DNA of 64,000 bases from Allomyces macrogynus ATCC 38327 (Eukaryota > Blastocladiomycota > Blastocladiomycetes > Blastocladiales > Blastocladiaceae). Position 1 is the stretch's first letter; each line of letters opens with the position of its first letter. The translations under genes were made by a program, and so were the position numbers. The DNA lies in contig GG745341.1 in assembly GCA_000151295.1 (NCBI GenBank), forward strand, positions 220,494 to 284,493, read 5' to 3'. Positions 53,575-64,000 of the stretch are shown here, piece after piece. Below the pieces are notes generated by a model. It saw only the letters and a list, made by a program, of their open reading frames with translations. It did not search any database and was not told the DNA's origin.

Positions 53575-54715
53575 TCAGGCCGGCTTGAATTTGGCCGCGA
53601 GCTGGTGGAACATGGCCATCGCCGCGTCCTCCTTGGCGCGCATCGCCGCCAACCGGTCGTCCACCGGCTCGGCCGTCTCCTGGCGCGCGGACGCACGCCG
53701 TTCCGCAGCCGCGTCGCGGCGCCGTTTCCTATACATCCACCCTTGCGTCAGTCACCACTGCTCTCCACCGAGCTTCACAGCCAGCATATCACGTACGCGG
53801 CCTCAAACTCCTCCTTCCCACCACCACCCAGCGCCACGTGTTCCGGCACGTCGGCCGTCCAATCACTGCGCGCCTCGGCACGGGAACGGTGAAAGTCGGT
53901 CGTGGCACGCCGCTTTTCCAGCATCGCCTCGCGCGCGGTCGAAGGTGGTGGCGCCAGTTCGGCGGCACGGTCGGCGGCGTCACGGCGCGCTGTGCGCCGC
54001 TCGGCTCGCCGGTGCGCGGCGGCGCGGTCGCGGTCGTCGTCGATGTCGGCCGGGTCGCGGTACGGCCGGTCGCGGTCGCGAGCGGGACCGACCGATCGCG
54101 AAGGTGGAGGAGGCGCGGGGATCCTGGATTGCGATCCGGCTTTCGAGACGGCGCGCGCGGTCGACGCGATGCGGTCCTGCTCGTGGTCGGGCTGCGGGCA
54201 CGCACATGGTCAGCAAATGCAGGAGCACGCGATCACCGAAACGCATGCGCGTACCAGTTTTGACACAAACGCCCACTGGTACCGCGTCGTCTCGGCGCCC
54301 GCGAGCGCGACCGTGCCGCGGTAGTACTCGGCGTCGAGCTCGCCCTTGTTCCAGCGGCGCACAAACTTGCGAAAGACGCGGCGCGCGTCAGACGACGAGA
54401 GCTCGTCGAGGTACTGGCCGCGGTCCTAGCAGGCAGAGGGGATGCGCGGGCTGCACCGGCCCGCGGAACAGGTCAGCCATCGCGGCAACAGGTGGAGAAC
54501 GCGTGGGAGAGGACACGCACGTCGCGCAGCCATTTGCGGAACTCGGTGGCCTTGCGGAAGTAGTCGTCTTCGGTGATCGGCTCAATGTTGGCTGGCGCTA
54601 CAGGGGTACGGGTGTGGTCCTTGTCGCGGCCATGGCCGCGGTCGCGGTCGCGGTCGCGGTCGCGCGTGGAATGCGCCGAGTGGCGGTGCGAGGAACTCGA
54701 CATGGTGCTCGACAT
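53575..54715 (-). CDS. SCI1-like conserved charged nuclear protein
   Basis: Minus strand, exons 54715-54521, 54425-54255, 54191-53797 and 53728-53575, 304 residues. After a Ser/His start and an RDRDRDRDR tract comes EPITEDDYFRKATEFRKWLR, then YLDELSSSDARRVFRKFVRR and WNKGELDAEYYRG. This block (DDYF...EFxxWL...LSSxxAxxxFxxFVxxWNxGxL...YY) is the one shared by plant style cell-cycle inhibitor 1 and its fungal and animal relatives. The middle and C-terminus are Arg/Asp/Ala-rich and helical, ending RAKEDAAMAMFHQLAAKFKP. Plant SCI1 is nuclear/nucleolar and slows cell division. Function in fungi is unknown. All introns are in phase. Confidence 0.7.
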
Positions 54716-55132
54716 GGTGGGGAAATCGTTGTCGACGTCGACGTTGTCGTCATCTGGGAGAGGACGTGAATGGACGCAAGGAGCGGTGCAAATGGCGGTA
54801 TCAGTAGATCTAATGACGGGAAAAGGGAGCATAACAGGCGCCACAGTCCCTGCCGATCATCACGTGGACGGATCGCCACACGCGTAAGTGCTTTACGGCG
54901 TTTTCCGTTGCGGCATCCACCAACACCTCCGCACCGACACCAACTCTGGCGACGACGCGTGCACCGACGCGACCATCAAGCGACGCCAACGACGATCCCG
55001 CCCCACCACGCCGCCAATTCGCGGCCACAACCAAGCACAACCCCTCCGCACGCTGCGCACGCACTTGTCCACCCACCAGTCGCGGCCGATCACCGCTACT
55101 TCGCCGCGCACCGCGTCCAGTACGACGGCAAC
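54716..55132. promoter_or_regulatory. Divergent promoter region between SCI1-like and transportin genes
   Basis: 417 bases shared by two genes that point apart. The transportin frame is open upstream of 55133, but residues there are Arg/Pro-rich and not conserved-looking. No TATA box. Confidence 0.4.
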
Positions 55133-58100
55133 ATGGACATCGACACCGTGCACCCCAATGCCGGCCCGGCCGCCGCTCCGGCGCTACTACCGTCCACGAC
55201 CGCGTGGGCGCCGCACCCGCAGGGTCTCGCGCAGCTCGCTGATCTACTACACGCCGGCGCGACCTCTACCGACAATGCCGTGCAGCGCCGCGTGCACGCC
55301 GATTTGCAACACCTCGCCACGACCATTCCCGACTTCCCCTGCTACCTCGCTTACCTGCTCTCGCCCAGCTCCAACGAGGCCACGACCTTGCGCTGCACCG
55401 CCGGGTATGCGCTCAAGGCCTACTTGCTCGTTCGCGCCCACACAATGCACCCGGCGTTGCTTGCCGACGTGCAGGCGCGTGTTCTCGCCACACTCGACGA
55501 CACGGACCCGGCCGTGACCAATGTCGCCGGCACCCTGATCGCGCTGCTCGTCTCGCGCGCCAAGGTGGAGCGGTGGCCCGCGGCACTCGCACGTCTCGTC
55601 GACCTGCTCGCCGACCCGACGCACGCAGCGTTCCTGCCCGCGCTCAAGGCCGTCGATAAAGTGTGCGAAGACGACGCCGACGACCTTCTCCACTCCCCCC
55701 TGCGCCCGCTCGCCGCCCTTTTACCCCGTCTCGTCACCCTCGTGGCCCACCCGGACCCACCGGTCGTCTCCACGACCGCGATCCACGCCGTAACCGAACT
55801 CCTGCACGCGCACACGCCCGACGTCGACGCCTGCACCCCCACTTTTGTTCCGCTCGTCCTGATGCGCGCCATGGACCCGCACCCGGCGCTCCGCCGCGCC
55901 GTTTGCGCGTGTATCGTGAAACTGCTCGAGTTCCGCGCCGACGCGCTCGCGCCCGTGATTCACGACGTCGTGCAGTACATGCTCCTCTGTTCGCGCGACT
56001 TAGACGACGCGCTCGCGCTCGAAGCGTGCGAATGCTGGATTGTGCTCGCCGAACACACGTCGTCGCACGCGCTCTTGGCTGGAGCATTGCCGGCACTCGT
56101 GCCGGTGTTGCTCGACCGCATGGTCTATTCGGACGACGAGTTGATTGAGTTGGGTGGGGACGCGAACGACGCACACGTACCTGACCGCGACCAGGATATT
56201 AACCCGCGACAGCACCGGCGCCGGCGGACGCATGAGACGGGCGTGGGCGGCGAGATGGCGCCGCGTGCGGCGCACGCGAGGCTGGACGTGCCTGTCGAAG
56301 GCGCGGGCGCGGGGATGAGCCGCGATGCCGACGACGAGGATTCGGGCATGGAGCCGCTGCCGCCGTTGATTGGACCGAATGGCGAAGTGATTGGCGAGGA
56401 TCATGCCGGGAATCTCGACAGTGACGCGGAGGACGAGGAGGCGGAAAGTGACGAGGACGAGGAGGAGTCGGATGAGGATGACGAGTCGGACGATGATGAC
56501 GATGACGACGATGCTGTCACGCAGTGGAATTTGCGCAAGTGTGCGGCCGCTGCGCTCGATATGCTCGCCAATACGTTCAAGGCGCCCGTGGCCGATACGT
56601 TGCTGCCGCTGCTCCAGGAACGACTGACCAGTCCCGACTGGAAAGTGCGCGAGGCTGGGATTTTGGCGCTCGGTGCGATCGCCGACGGGTGCATGGAGTC
56701 GATCACGGTGCACTTGCCTGTACTGGTCCCGTACTTGCTCGCGTCGCTCAACGACCACGTACGTACTCTCTAATTCTTATTCACGATCGCAGCACGTTGT
56801 GCTCACCACCATTCCCGCGTCGTAGGCGCTCGTCAGGAGCATTGCCAGCTGGACGCTCAGCCGGTACGCCAACTGGGTCATTTACGACGCGCCCAACGCA
56901 ACGGACCTGCTCGCGCGCGTCGTGCACGAACTCACGCGCAACCTGACACACGCCAACAAAAAAGTGCAAGAAGTGACCTGCTCGACGCTGGCCACGTTTG
57001 AGGAAGCTGCGGGTGAGAATATCGTGCCGTACCTCGGCACGATCCTGCCGACGCTCGTACAGTGCTTCCACGTCTACCAGCAACGCAACTTGCTCGTTCT
57101 CTACGACTGTATCGGCACGCTCGCCGAAGTCACGGGCTCGGCGCTTGGGCAACCGGCATGCGTCCAACTGCTCTTGCCGGCACTCATGCACAAGTGGCAC
57201 GTGTTGCGCGACGACGACAAGGACTTGCTGCCGCTGTTTGAGTGCCTCGCGTCGGTCGTGATCCCGCTCGGACAAGGGTTTGCCGCACACGCGCACCAAG
57301 TGTTTGAGCGGTGCTTGCGCATCATTCAGGCGACCTACCAGAGTCTCGGCGAGTACCAGCAGGGACGGCTCCCCGACGAGCCCGATCGCGATTTCTATAT
57401 CGTCTCGCTGGATTTGATGTCGGGCGTCGTGCAGAGCCGTGGGACTGCGGCCGAGGAGCTCGTGAGCCGGTACCAGAACCAGGTGTTGACGGCGCTCAAC
57501 ATCACGCTCAACGTATGTTGCACGAGCAGTTCCGTCCTCGGTGCGACGGCGTGAATTTACCCGTTTGGCCCGCTTTAGGACCCGGCACCGACCGTCAAGC
57601 AATCGGCAATGGGCCTGTTCGGCGACCTCGTCGTGCACGCCTACGGCGTCGTGCAGCCCTACGCGCCAACCCTGCTACACCACACCGTCTCGTACATCCA
57701 GCACTACGACGAACCCGCGTGGCTGCGACTCTGCAACAATGCCGTCTGGGTCGTCGGCGAACTGACCGACAAACTCGCGGCCCCCGCCTTCGTTGACGCC
57801 GCCGGCGTCCTCTCGGCCCGTCTTTTACCCCTGTTTGTCCCGCACGGCCGGGACCACCACGCGCGCGCCCCGCCCGCGATGCTCGTCGAGAACTGCGCGC
57901 TCACGCTGGGCCGGTTGGGCAACGTCGCGCCCACGGTCCTTGCCGCGGACCTCGACGTGTTTGCTGCGCCCTGGTGCGCGCATATGGCAAGACTCCGCGC
58001 GTCGCCCGAAAAGGACGCAGCCGTCCGCGGGTTCCTCGAGGTCGTGCGCGTGAACCCGCGCGCAATCGTGCCGATTTTGCCGAGGTTTGTCGAGACGCTA

Positions 58101-58250
58101 GCGGCGTGTGCGGCGGACCATGTGGATGAGATGTTTAGGGGGGTGTTGGCCGCGTTTCGCGCACATGTCGGCGAGGAGGTGTGGGCGGCGACGATGCGCG
58201 AGGTCGCGCCGCAGGCGGCGGCGGTCGTGCAGGCGAGGCGGTTGGTGTAG
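55133..58250 (+). CDS. Transportin-1 / Kap104-type importin beta
   Basis: Exons 55133-56758, 56826-57512 and 57579-58250, all phase 0, give 994 residues of HEAT repeats. An acidic loop (about residues 405-460, with runs like ESDEDEEESDEDDESDDDDD) is the H8 loop that releases cargo when Ran-GTP binds. Right after it come WNLRKCAAAALDMLANTF and EAGILALGAIADGCMESI, which match human transportin-1 (WNLRKCSAAALDVLAN, ESGILVLGAIAEGCM). Later SRYANWVIYDAP, KKVQEVTCSTLATFEEAAGE and SVCNNATWAIGE-like CNNAVWVVGELTDKL agree too. It carries RNA-binding proteins with PY-type signals into the nucleus. The ATG at 55133 follows GCAAC and begins the first helical repeat. Confidence 0.93.
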
Positions 58251-58757
58251 ATAGAGTATGGGGGTGTGGATCGCGTCTCGGGGAATGGAAGGGAGGGCGC
58301 GAGAGATGTATGAGGATTGCATTGGATGGCACCAGCGTGGACTTGGTTTCTTGACCAGCGCCCCGATCCAACGCGGAGCGTCCCACCAACCAGCATCACA
58401 GTCAGCCCACTATGTATTAGTCCACGCTTTCCAAGAAGCGGTGGAGAAAGCAGCGAGGAGAAAGTTCTTTACACTTCCCGCCGCGTTGATCCCGAACGTC
58501 GTGACGTGTTGACAGGTTTGTTCGGTCGCGCATGGCGGCATGACGAGTCGCATTGCAAGCGACTTGGTCCATCCGGCCGAAGGAGACAGGACACGATCGG
58601 CGAGCTGGAGAGCAAAGATGGAGAAGCTGGGCCAGGTCATTGGCACGTGATCGTGAAAGACGCGGGTTTGGTTGTGATCTCTCGACCCGGGATCACGGCA
58701 CCAACCCCTCGCCAGACGCTTGCCCTTGCACTCGCACTCGCTGCTGCCGCTCCCGCC
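58251..58757. other. Intergenic spacer upstream of the VAP gene
   Basis: About 500 bases of 3' and 5' flanks between two + strand genes. AT-richer near 58390-58480. No exon. Confidence 0.4.
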
Positions 58758-61205
58758 ATGGCCGACACCCTGCTCGTCGTCGACCCGCCGGGCGCCATTC
58801 GAATTTGCGCGTATGTGACTGCGATCCGTCGCGGGCCCGNNNNNNNNNNNNNNNNNNNNNNNNNNNNNNNNNNNNNNNNNNNNNNNNNNNNNNNNNNNNN
58901 NNNNNNNNNNNNNNNNNNNNNNNNNNNNNNNNNNNNNNNNNNNNNNNNNNNNNNNNNNNNNNNNNNNNNNNNNNNNNNNNNNNNNNNNNNNNNNNNNNNN
59001 NNNNNNNNNNNNNNNNNNNNNNNNNNNNNNNNNNNNNNNNNNNNNNNNNNNNNNNNNNNNNNNNNNNNNNNNNNNNNNNNNNNNNNNNNNNNNNNNNNNN
59101 NNNNNNNNNNNNNNNNNNNNNNNNNNNNNNNNNNNNNNNNNNNNNNNNNNNNNNNNNNNNNNNNNNNNNNNNNNNNNNNNNNNNNNNNNNNNNNNNNNNN
59201 NNNNNNNNNNNNNNNNNNNNNNNNNNNNNNNNNNNNNNNNNNNNNNNNNNNNNNNNNNNNNNNNNNNNNNNNNNNNNNNNNNNNNNNNNNNNNNNNNNNN
59301 NNNNNNNNNNNNNNNNNNNNNNNNNNNNNNNNNNNNNNNNNNNNNNNNNNNNNNNNNNNNNNNNNNNNNNNNNNNNNNNNNNNNNNNNNNNNNNNNNNNN
59401 NNNNNNNNNNNNNNNNNNNNNNNNNNNNNNNNNNNNNNNNNNNNNNNNNNNNNNNNNNNNNNNNNNNNNNNNNNNNNNNNNNNNNNNNNNNNNNNNNNNN
59501 NNNNNNNNNNNNNNNNNNNNNNNNNNNNNNNNNNNNNNNNNNNNNNNNNNNNNNNNNNNNNNNNNNNNNNNNNNNNNNNNNNNNNNNNNNNNNNNNNNNN
59601 NNNNNNNNNNNNNNNNNNNNNNNNNNNNNNNNNNNNNNNNNNNNNNNNNNNNNNNNNNNNNNNNNNNNNNNNNNNNNNNNNNNNNNGCTCTCCCCCGCGC
59701 CCAACGCGACCTCGCACGTCGTCTTCAAGGTCAAGACGACCGCGCCGAAACTCTACTATGTGCGCCCGAACCTCGGCCTCTTGTCCCGCGGATCGACGAC
59801 ACCGCTCGACGTGACCGTGTGCCTGCTGCCGCCGTCCACGCCGATCGCGGCAGATGCTAAGTGCCGCGACAAGTTCCTGATCCAGGCGGCGTGTGTCACG
59901 GACGAGGAAGCCGCGGGGGCCGCGGAGAATATGGACCGGATCGTGGAGCTGGTACGTTTGTTCGTTCTGTGTATCGAACGACGACAAATGCAATGCTCAC
60001 CACCTCGACACGGATAGTGGGCCACCATCGACAAAGACCCGACCCGTAAAGCCGCCGTCCGCGAGCACAAGCTGCGGTGCACCTACATCGACCGCTCATC
60101 CTCCACCACCTCAGTGTCAATGAACCCGGCGCCATCGATCGCCATGCCCACGCCCGGATCCGCCGCGCAGTCCGTCATGTCGCTTGCCGCGAGCTCCACG
60201 GTACCGGCAGCGACCACCACCATGGCGTCACGCCCTCCGCACCTGGACGTTCTCGGCGTTGTCGCCACGGCCACGGCACTGCCGCCGTCGCCGTTGGTCG
60301 CGGCCATTTCATTGCCGGCGTCGCCGATCGACGCCGCGCCGACGAGTGCGAGCTCGACGAGTCCGATGACAGCGCTGGCCGAGTCGGCGGCGGGAGTCGC
60401 CGCGAGAGTCGCGGCGATGACGGGCCGCGGCGGCCGCGGAACCGGTGGGGCCGATTCCGGCCGGGGGGGGAAGGGAGGGGGGGGGAGAGAACGCCGCGGG
60501 GGGGAGCCCCGGATCCGCCCGCGAACTTGTGACCCGGGGGGTGGCCCCGGCAATCCCCGGAAATACCAGCAAGCCCCAAAGTCGTTTGCCGGGGCGGAGG
60601 GGGGGGCCCTTTTTGGTGCCACCGGAAACCCCAAAGGGACCCCCGGGCGGGCCCTTCAAACAAACCCAGACCAAAAACCCCCCCCCCCCAAACCGGGGGC
60701 GCGGCGGGTGCGGTCCCGGGTTGCGGTCCCGCCGCCCAGCACGTCCGTGGTGGCGCTCAAGGTACATTTCCCCCTCCTCTCTCCACTGCATATCGTGGCT
60801 CACCGTGCGCGGTAGAAACCGCCCGGGCCCCGCCCCCGTCCGCGCTCGGTCTCGGCGCGCCCCGTCATCTCGGCGCCCAACGTCACGGCCGCGTCGTCGG
60901 CGACCGCCGTCTATGACGTTTCGCAGGTGACGGCGCTCGAGGCCGAGGTCGCGCGGCTGCAGGGCGAGCTCAACAGCAAGACTGCGGCCGTGGCCAAGCT
61001 CCAAGCGCAAATGCGGGCGATGCACGAGCAGCTCGCCGCGGCGCAGGCGGATGCGGATCGCGCGAGGGAGGAGAAGTACCCGAGGCGCGGGATCGAGCAG
61101 CCGCAACACCAGGTGGTGGTCGTGGCGGCGGATACGGCGTGGTCGATGCAAGTGTTGGTCGCGGTCGCGGTGGCTGCGTTTGTGGGCGGCGCGGTGTTGT
61201 TTTGA
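58758..61205 (+). CDS. VAP/Scs2 family ER contact-site protein (MSP domain partly in gap)
   Basis: Exons 58758-58810, then a gap, then an exon running out of the gap to 59951, 60018-60761 and 60816-61205. Where it can be checked, phases agree. The N-terminus MADTLLVVDPPGAIRI and the post-gap NATSHVVFKVKTTAPKLYYV, RPNLGLLSRGSTTPLDVTVC and CRDKFLIQAACVTDEEA are the two ends of a major-sperm-protein domain. The FKVKTTAP strand binds FFAT motifs. A long Ala/Ser/Thr linker follows, then a coiled coil (QVTALEAEVARLQGELNSKT) and a C-terminal tail anchor (SMQVLVAVAVAAFVGGAVLF). VAPs hold ER to other membranes by gripping FFAT proteins. The linker crosses a low-quality patch (about 60450-60700). It stays in frame there, but its sequence cannot be trusted. 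Confidence 0.87.
58840..59686. other. Assembly gap (847 N)
   Basis: Unknown bases covering the rest of the first VAP intron and most of the MSP domain. The true length may differ. Confidence 0.99.
60450..60705. other. Probable low-quality consensus patch inside the VAP linker
   Basis: Runs such as GGGGGGGGG, CCCCCCCCCCCC and GGGGGGGGCCCTTTTT alternate with short normal-looking words. All frames stay open. Texture is the same as the patch at about 32600-32745 and unlike the rest of the window. Confidence 0.6.
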
Positions 61206-61482
61206 TGGGTGGAGAGGACTGGAGAGATGCGGGGGCGACTTGGCAGACGCGTGCGGAATAGGTCTAGCTCGTATTTACCGATATTATGGAACCGAGAAGT
61301 CGCAGGCGAGCGCGTCGTGGAGGTTCGGCACGGTCGATCTGGCTGTGGGTGGGCCTGCCAGCTGAGAATCATCAGCCGACAGGCATCAGACGACGCATCA
61401 GACGCTCCTCGGCCAACACTCCCTCTCTCTTGACAACGCACCCCGCCACTCACCAACCAGGGACCCGACGACCGCCGCCGCC
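61206..61482. other. Short spacer
   Basis: 3' flank of the VAP gene and the possible 5' leader of the next. No element recognised. Confidence 0.3.
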
Positions 61483-62514
61483 GCCGCCTGCACGCCAAAT
61501 TGGACGTGATCGAGCCCGCCGTCACGTGCCTTGCCCAGACCGTCCGCGCAATCATGCCGCTCGAGCCGGTGCTTGCGCGGCTCGCTGACTTGGCCACGGC
61601 CGCGGCGGCGGCCGAGCCCGGTCCGGCTCCAGTTCCAAGCGATACAGGACCGCTGGACCTCTCACACGTCATGGCCGAGGCCACGGCCGCGGTCAACGCG
61701 CGCTCCAAAGCATCATCGCGGAGGCGGCTCCAGCACGCGCGCCGAAATTGCCAACGTGTCTTCGCCGCCGATCGCACCGACGCAATAAGAGCCGGCCTCG
61801 TGCGCGCGTTCTGCCCGGATGCACGCGTCCCCGCCGCCCCTTTCGCGCACGCCCCCCGACCTGCTGCACCCACCTCCGGTCCCGCGGCGGTCGACGCGCC
61901 GGTCCACGACCTTGCCCGCGGCTCAAGCTGCGGCCATCGCCACTCCTGTGCCTGCCGATCCCCGGCCGCGACACGGCGCGGACACGCGCCGCCCGCCGAT
62001 CTGCGGCCGCCAGCGTCGATTCACGCCGTCTCGGCCTGCAGACGACCGCGACGCGCCAAGTACGGCGACGACAACGACGACGACGCTTTGGCGACGCGCG
62101 CCATCGGTGGCGATGGCGTGCCGTCTCCCAGCTCGTACCGAATAGGCCACGGTGACCACTGCATCGCCCACGCCAGGCGCGACCGACGAGCCGTTCTTCC
62201 TCGACTCGGCGGCCTACTTTGCGGGCGATCCGTATGCCACTACAGGCGCGCCGCAAGCCCCTACCGAAACGCCGGCGTTGCCGTCGCCACCATCGTCGCA
62301 ACGCGCGGCGACAACCAAGAAGCGGGCGCGTGTGGAGCTAACAGAGGGACGTGGGGACGCAGACACGGGCAACGCGTCTCACACCGCGCGCGGGAAACGG
62401 CCCCGCCGCGCAGCGACCGCGCGCACAACGACATCGCAGCCGGTCCTCACGGCCAGTGTGTTTCACGACAAAGACGACGGGCTTGCTCTCTTGTCTGGCG
62501 GCACGCAGCCATGA
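61483..62514 (+). CDS. Hypothetical multi-exon protein, structure uncertain
   Basis: Two stretches look coding. The first (about 61490-61860) reads LHAKLDVIEPAVTCLAQTVR, then PLEPVLARLADLATAA and HARRNCQRVFAADRTDAIRA, a helical segment. The second (from about 62149) reads TTASPTPGATDEPFFLDSAA, then KKRARVELTE and RGKRPRRAATARTTTSQPVL, ending FHDKDDGLALLSGG to a TGA at 62512-62514. A GTACGGCG donor at about 62060 and the acceptor CGAATAG (ending at 62148) give a phase-0 join in one frame, but I cannot link that frame to the first stretch with certainty. Two basic clusters suggest a nuclear protein. No family recognised. Confidence 0.4.
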
Positions 62515-63274
62515 TTGGGTAATAAAGCCAGCAACAGATCAGGTCCTCAAAAACCGTGGTAATAAACTTGGGCTCCACACGACAGTTCAGATAGAGCTAA
62601 TACATTTGTAGTTTACGTCTCATCCTCGGACCAGGAGCAAGAAAGAAAGACAGCAACGAGAAATGTCCCGTCCCGGCACAACGCAGTCCCCGCTTGAAGA
62701 TGGAAAAAACGTTGTTTTAGGGAAGGAAGCCACCGCGGCGGCCAGAGGTCCCAACCTCCTTAGCAGCCGCCGTCAGCGTCGGATCGTCTGACCCGTCATC
62801 ATAGCCCACGCCGCCCTTGGTGTGGCGGAAAGGGGGGTAAGACGGGAGTGGTGGGTCGCGACGGCCGGGGCGGACGAGGTTGTTGGGATGGCCAGGTGCA
62901 GCCACGTGCGCGGTTGCCGCAGGGCAACAGCCGTCTCCACCGCACGCCTGCCAGGCGTGTCGTGCAGGCCGCCGCGGTCACGCGCACTGATCAGCCTGCG
63001 CGCGCGCCGTTCGTTCGTGTGCCTTCACCGTTCCCCCGTGCAACTCGCATTGCCCACCACAGTCGCGCCGTCGCCGTCGTCGTCGCCGTTGAACCTGCCG
63101 TCGTCTTGGATTGATTCGCGTCCGCTGCTGCCGCTGCCCGCACTCGACCCGCTTGGACCAACTGCGCGTCACGTTGCCAGCCTTCTCCACCCACGACCGA
63201 CCACCCGTCGCGCCCTTGTCGTGATCCGACCCGCACCCTCGACCCGCACGAACCCCCCCACCAACACCGCCAAG
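62515..63274. other. Spacer before CCT3
   Basis: Contains an AT-richer 3' flank (62515-62720), a possible minus-strand small frame (listed separately) and a long CCACC/CGACC-rich leader before the CCT3 start. Confidence 0.35.
62717..62905 (-). CDS. Possible small protein or last exon, unrecognised
   Basis: A 62-codon minus-strand frame with non-random composition: PPLPSYPPFRHTKGGVGYDD and DPTLTAAAKEVG, ending RRGGFLP and a stop. An overlapping upstream minus-strand frame (to 62987) starts MRVTAAACTTRLAGVRWRRL, which looks like a mitochondrial presequence, but I find no clean intron linking them. It could be a small mitochondrial protein with a frame break, or chance. Confidence 0.25.
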   Translation of the reverse strand: MAAPGHPNNLVRPGRRDPPLPSYPPFRHTKGGVGYDDGSDDPTLTAAAKEVGTSGRRGGFLP

Positions 63275-64000
63275 ATGATGCAGCAACCGATCATTGTCAT
63301 GAGTGCGTGCCCTGCCGCTCCACGCCGCCATGACGCGCTCCCGGTGCTCACCCGCCCGCCACCACCAACTAGACACGAACCAGCAGCGCGAGAGCGGGCG
63401 CAAGGCGCAAATGTCGAACATTGTCGCCGGCAAGACGGTCGCCGATATTATTCGCACGTGTCTCGGGCCGCAGGCTATGCTCAAGATGCTGCTCGACCCG
63501 ATGGGCGGCATTGTCCTGACCAACGACGGTAACGCCATCCTGCGCGAGTGCGAGGTCGCGCACCCGGCCGCCAAGTCGATGATTGAGCTCGCGCGCACGC
63601 AGGACGAGGAGGTTGGGGATGGAACGACGTCGGTGATCATTCTGGGTCCGTGTTGTGCTGGTCCTTCTTGTGCACGAAGGTAGTGGAGTAATGCGCTGAT
63701 GTGGGCAATTTTCGCACCGTGTAGCCGGCGAGCTCCTGTCCATGGCCGCACCCTTCCTCGAACGCAACATCCACCCGATCGTCATCATTTCCGCTTACAA
63801 GAAGGCGCTCGAGGACGCCTTGGCCACCATCGACCGTATCGCCAAGCCCGTCGACGTGACGAACCGCGCCGAAATGCTGGCGCTGATCAAGTCGACGCTC
63901 GGCACCAAGTTCATTTCGCGGTGGTCCGACCTGATGTGCGGTATGGCGCTCGACGCCGTGCGCACGGTCGCGCAGGACCTTGGCGGGAACAAGGTCGAGG
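63275..64000 (+). CDS. CCT3: CCT3, gamma subunit of the TRiC/CCT chaperonin (5' part)
   Basis: Exons 63275-63302 (nine codons plus one base), 63373-63645 and 63725 to the window edge, in phase. The reading is MMQQPIIVM, then NTNQQRESGRKAQMSNIVAG, KTVADIIRTCLGPQAMLKML and LDPMGGIVLTNDGNAILREC. It continues with DEEVGDGTTSVIILAGELLS and TKFISRWSDLMCGMALDAVR. The TNDGNAIL and GDGTTS motifs bind ATP, and the order RESGRKxQ...IRTCLGP...LDPMGGI is specific to the gamma subunit. The ring of eight CCT subunits folds actin and tubulin. About 190 of some 540 residues are in the window. Confidence 0.95.

Noticed and set aside
62146..62148. In-frame TAG in the hypothetical gene at 61.5-62.5 kb, as possible evidence with the alcohol dehydrogenase TAG for stop-codon reassignment
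   Set aside because: The TAG is part of a CGAATAG acceptor site, and many other genes in the window end normally at TAG (for example 53151-53153 and the IQ-gene introns). Reassignment is not supported.

Overview
This is a GC-rich (roughly 60-65%, by eye) eukaryotic nuclear window with three assembly gaps (N runs at 22453-22969, 35134-35357 and 58840-59686). Genes are tightly packed on both strands. Most are cut by short introns of about 50-120 bases with GT(A/C)(C/T)G donors and (C/T)AG acceptors. The protein set includes transportin, CCT3, CDC73, ribophorin I, a zuotin-type J protein with SANT domains, a TALE homeobox protein, a caleosin, a UPF0658 Golgi protein and a PP1 glycogen-targeting subunit. 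It also includes a GYG-pore cyclic-nucleotide-gated-type channel and a giant EF-hand protein. This mix fits a zoosporic (flagellated) fungus. A blastocladiomycete such as Allomyces, Catenaria or Blastocladiella is my best guess, made from gene content and intron style and not proved.

Layout. 0-10 kb: the end of a folylpolyglutamate synthase, a mitochondrial-type enoyl reductase with a frame break, a TMEM245 membrane protein, a zinc alcohol dehydrogenase with an in-frame TAG, and a stretch of frameshifted gene relics (7.7-9.9 kb). 10-17.4 kb: an MFSD1-type transporter, ribophorin I/OST1 and an IQ-motif coiled-coil protein. 17.4-21.4 kb: a 4-kb region with no convincing gene, upstream of a TALE homeobox gene (21.4-24.3 kb). 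25-32 kb: a DNAJC2/zuotin J protein, a lower-GC island, and a seven-exon EF-hand protein. 32.4-38 kb: a RING-H2 membrane protein and a CNG/HCN-like channel. 38.8-46.7 kb: phosducin-like PLP2, an orphan ABC ATPase, CDC73, caleosin and cytosolic aspartate aminotransferase. 48-58.3 kb: PP1 glycogen-targeting subunit, UPF0658, an SCI1-like nuclear protein and transportin-1. 58.7-64 kb: a VAP/Scs2 protein (partly in a gap), weak hypothetical genes and the 5' part of CCT3.

The genes are mostly unrelated housekeeping functions, as is usual for a fungal chromosome. The CNG-type channel and the EF-hand protein lie about 3 kb apart and could both serve the zoospore, but that is inference. Several otherwise intact, conserved genes carry a single frame break or stop, and two patches (about 32.60-32.74 and 60.45-60.70 kb) look like low-quality consensus. 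Some apparent pseudogene features are therefore probably sequence errors. I see no CRISPR array, operon, tRNA, rRNA or complete mobile element.
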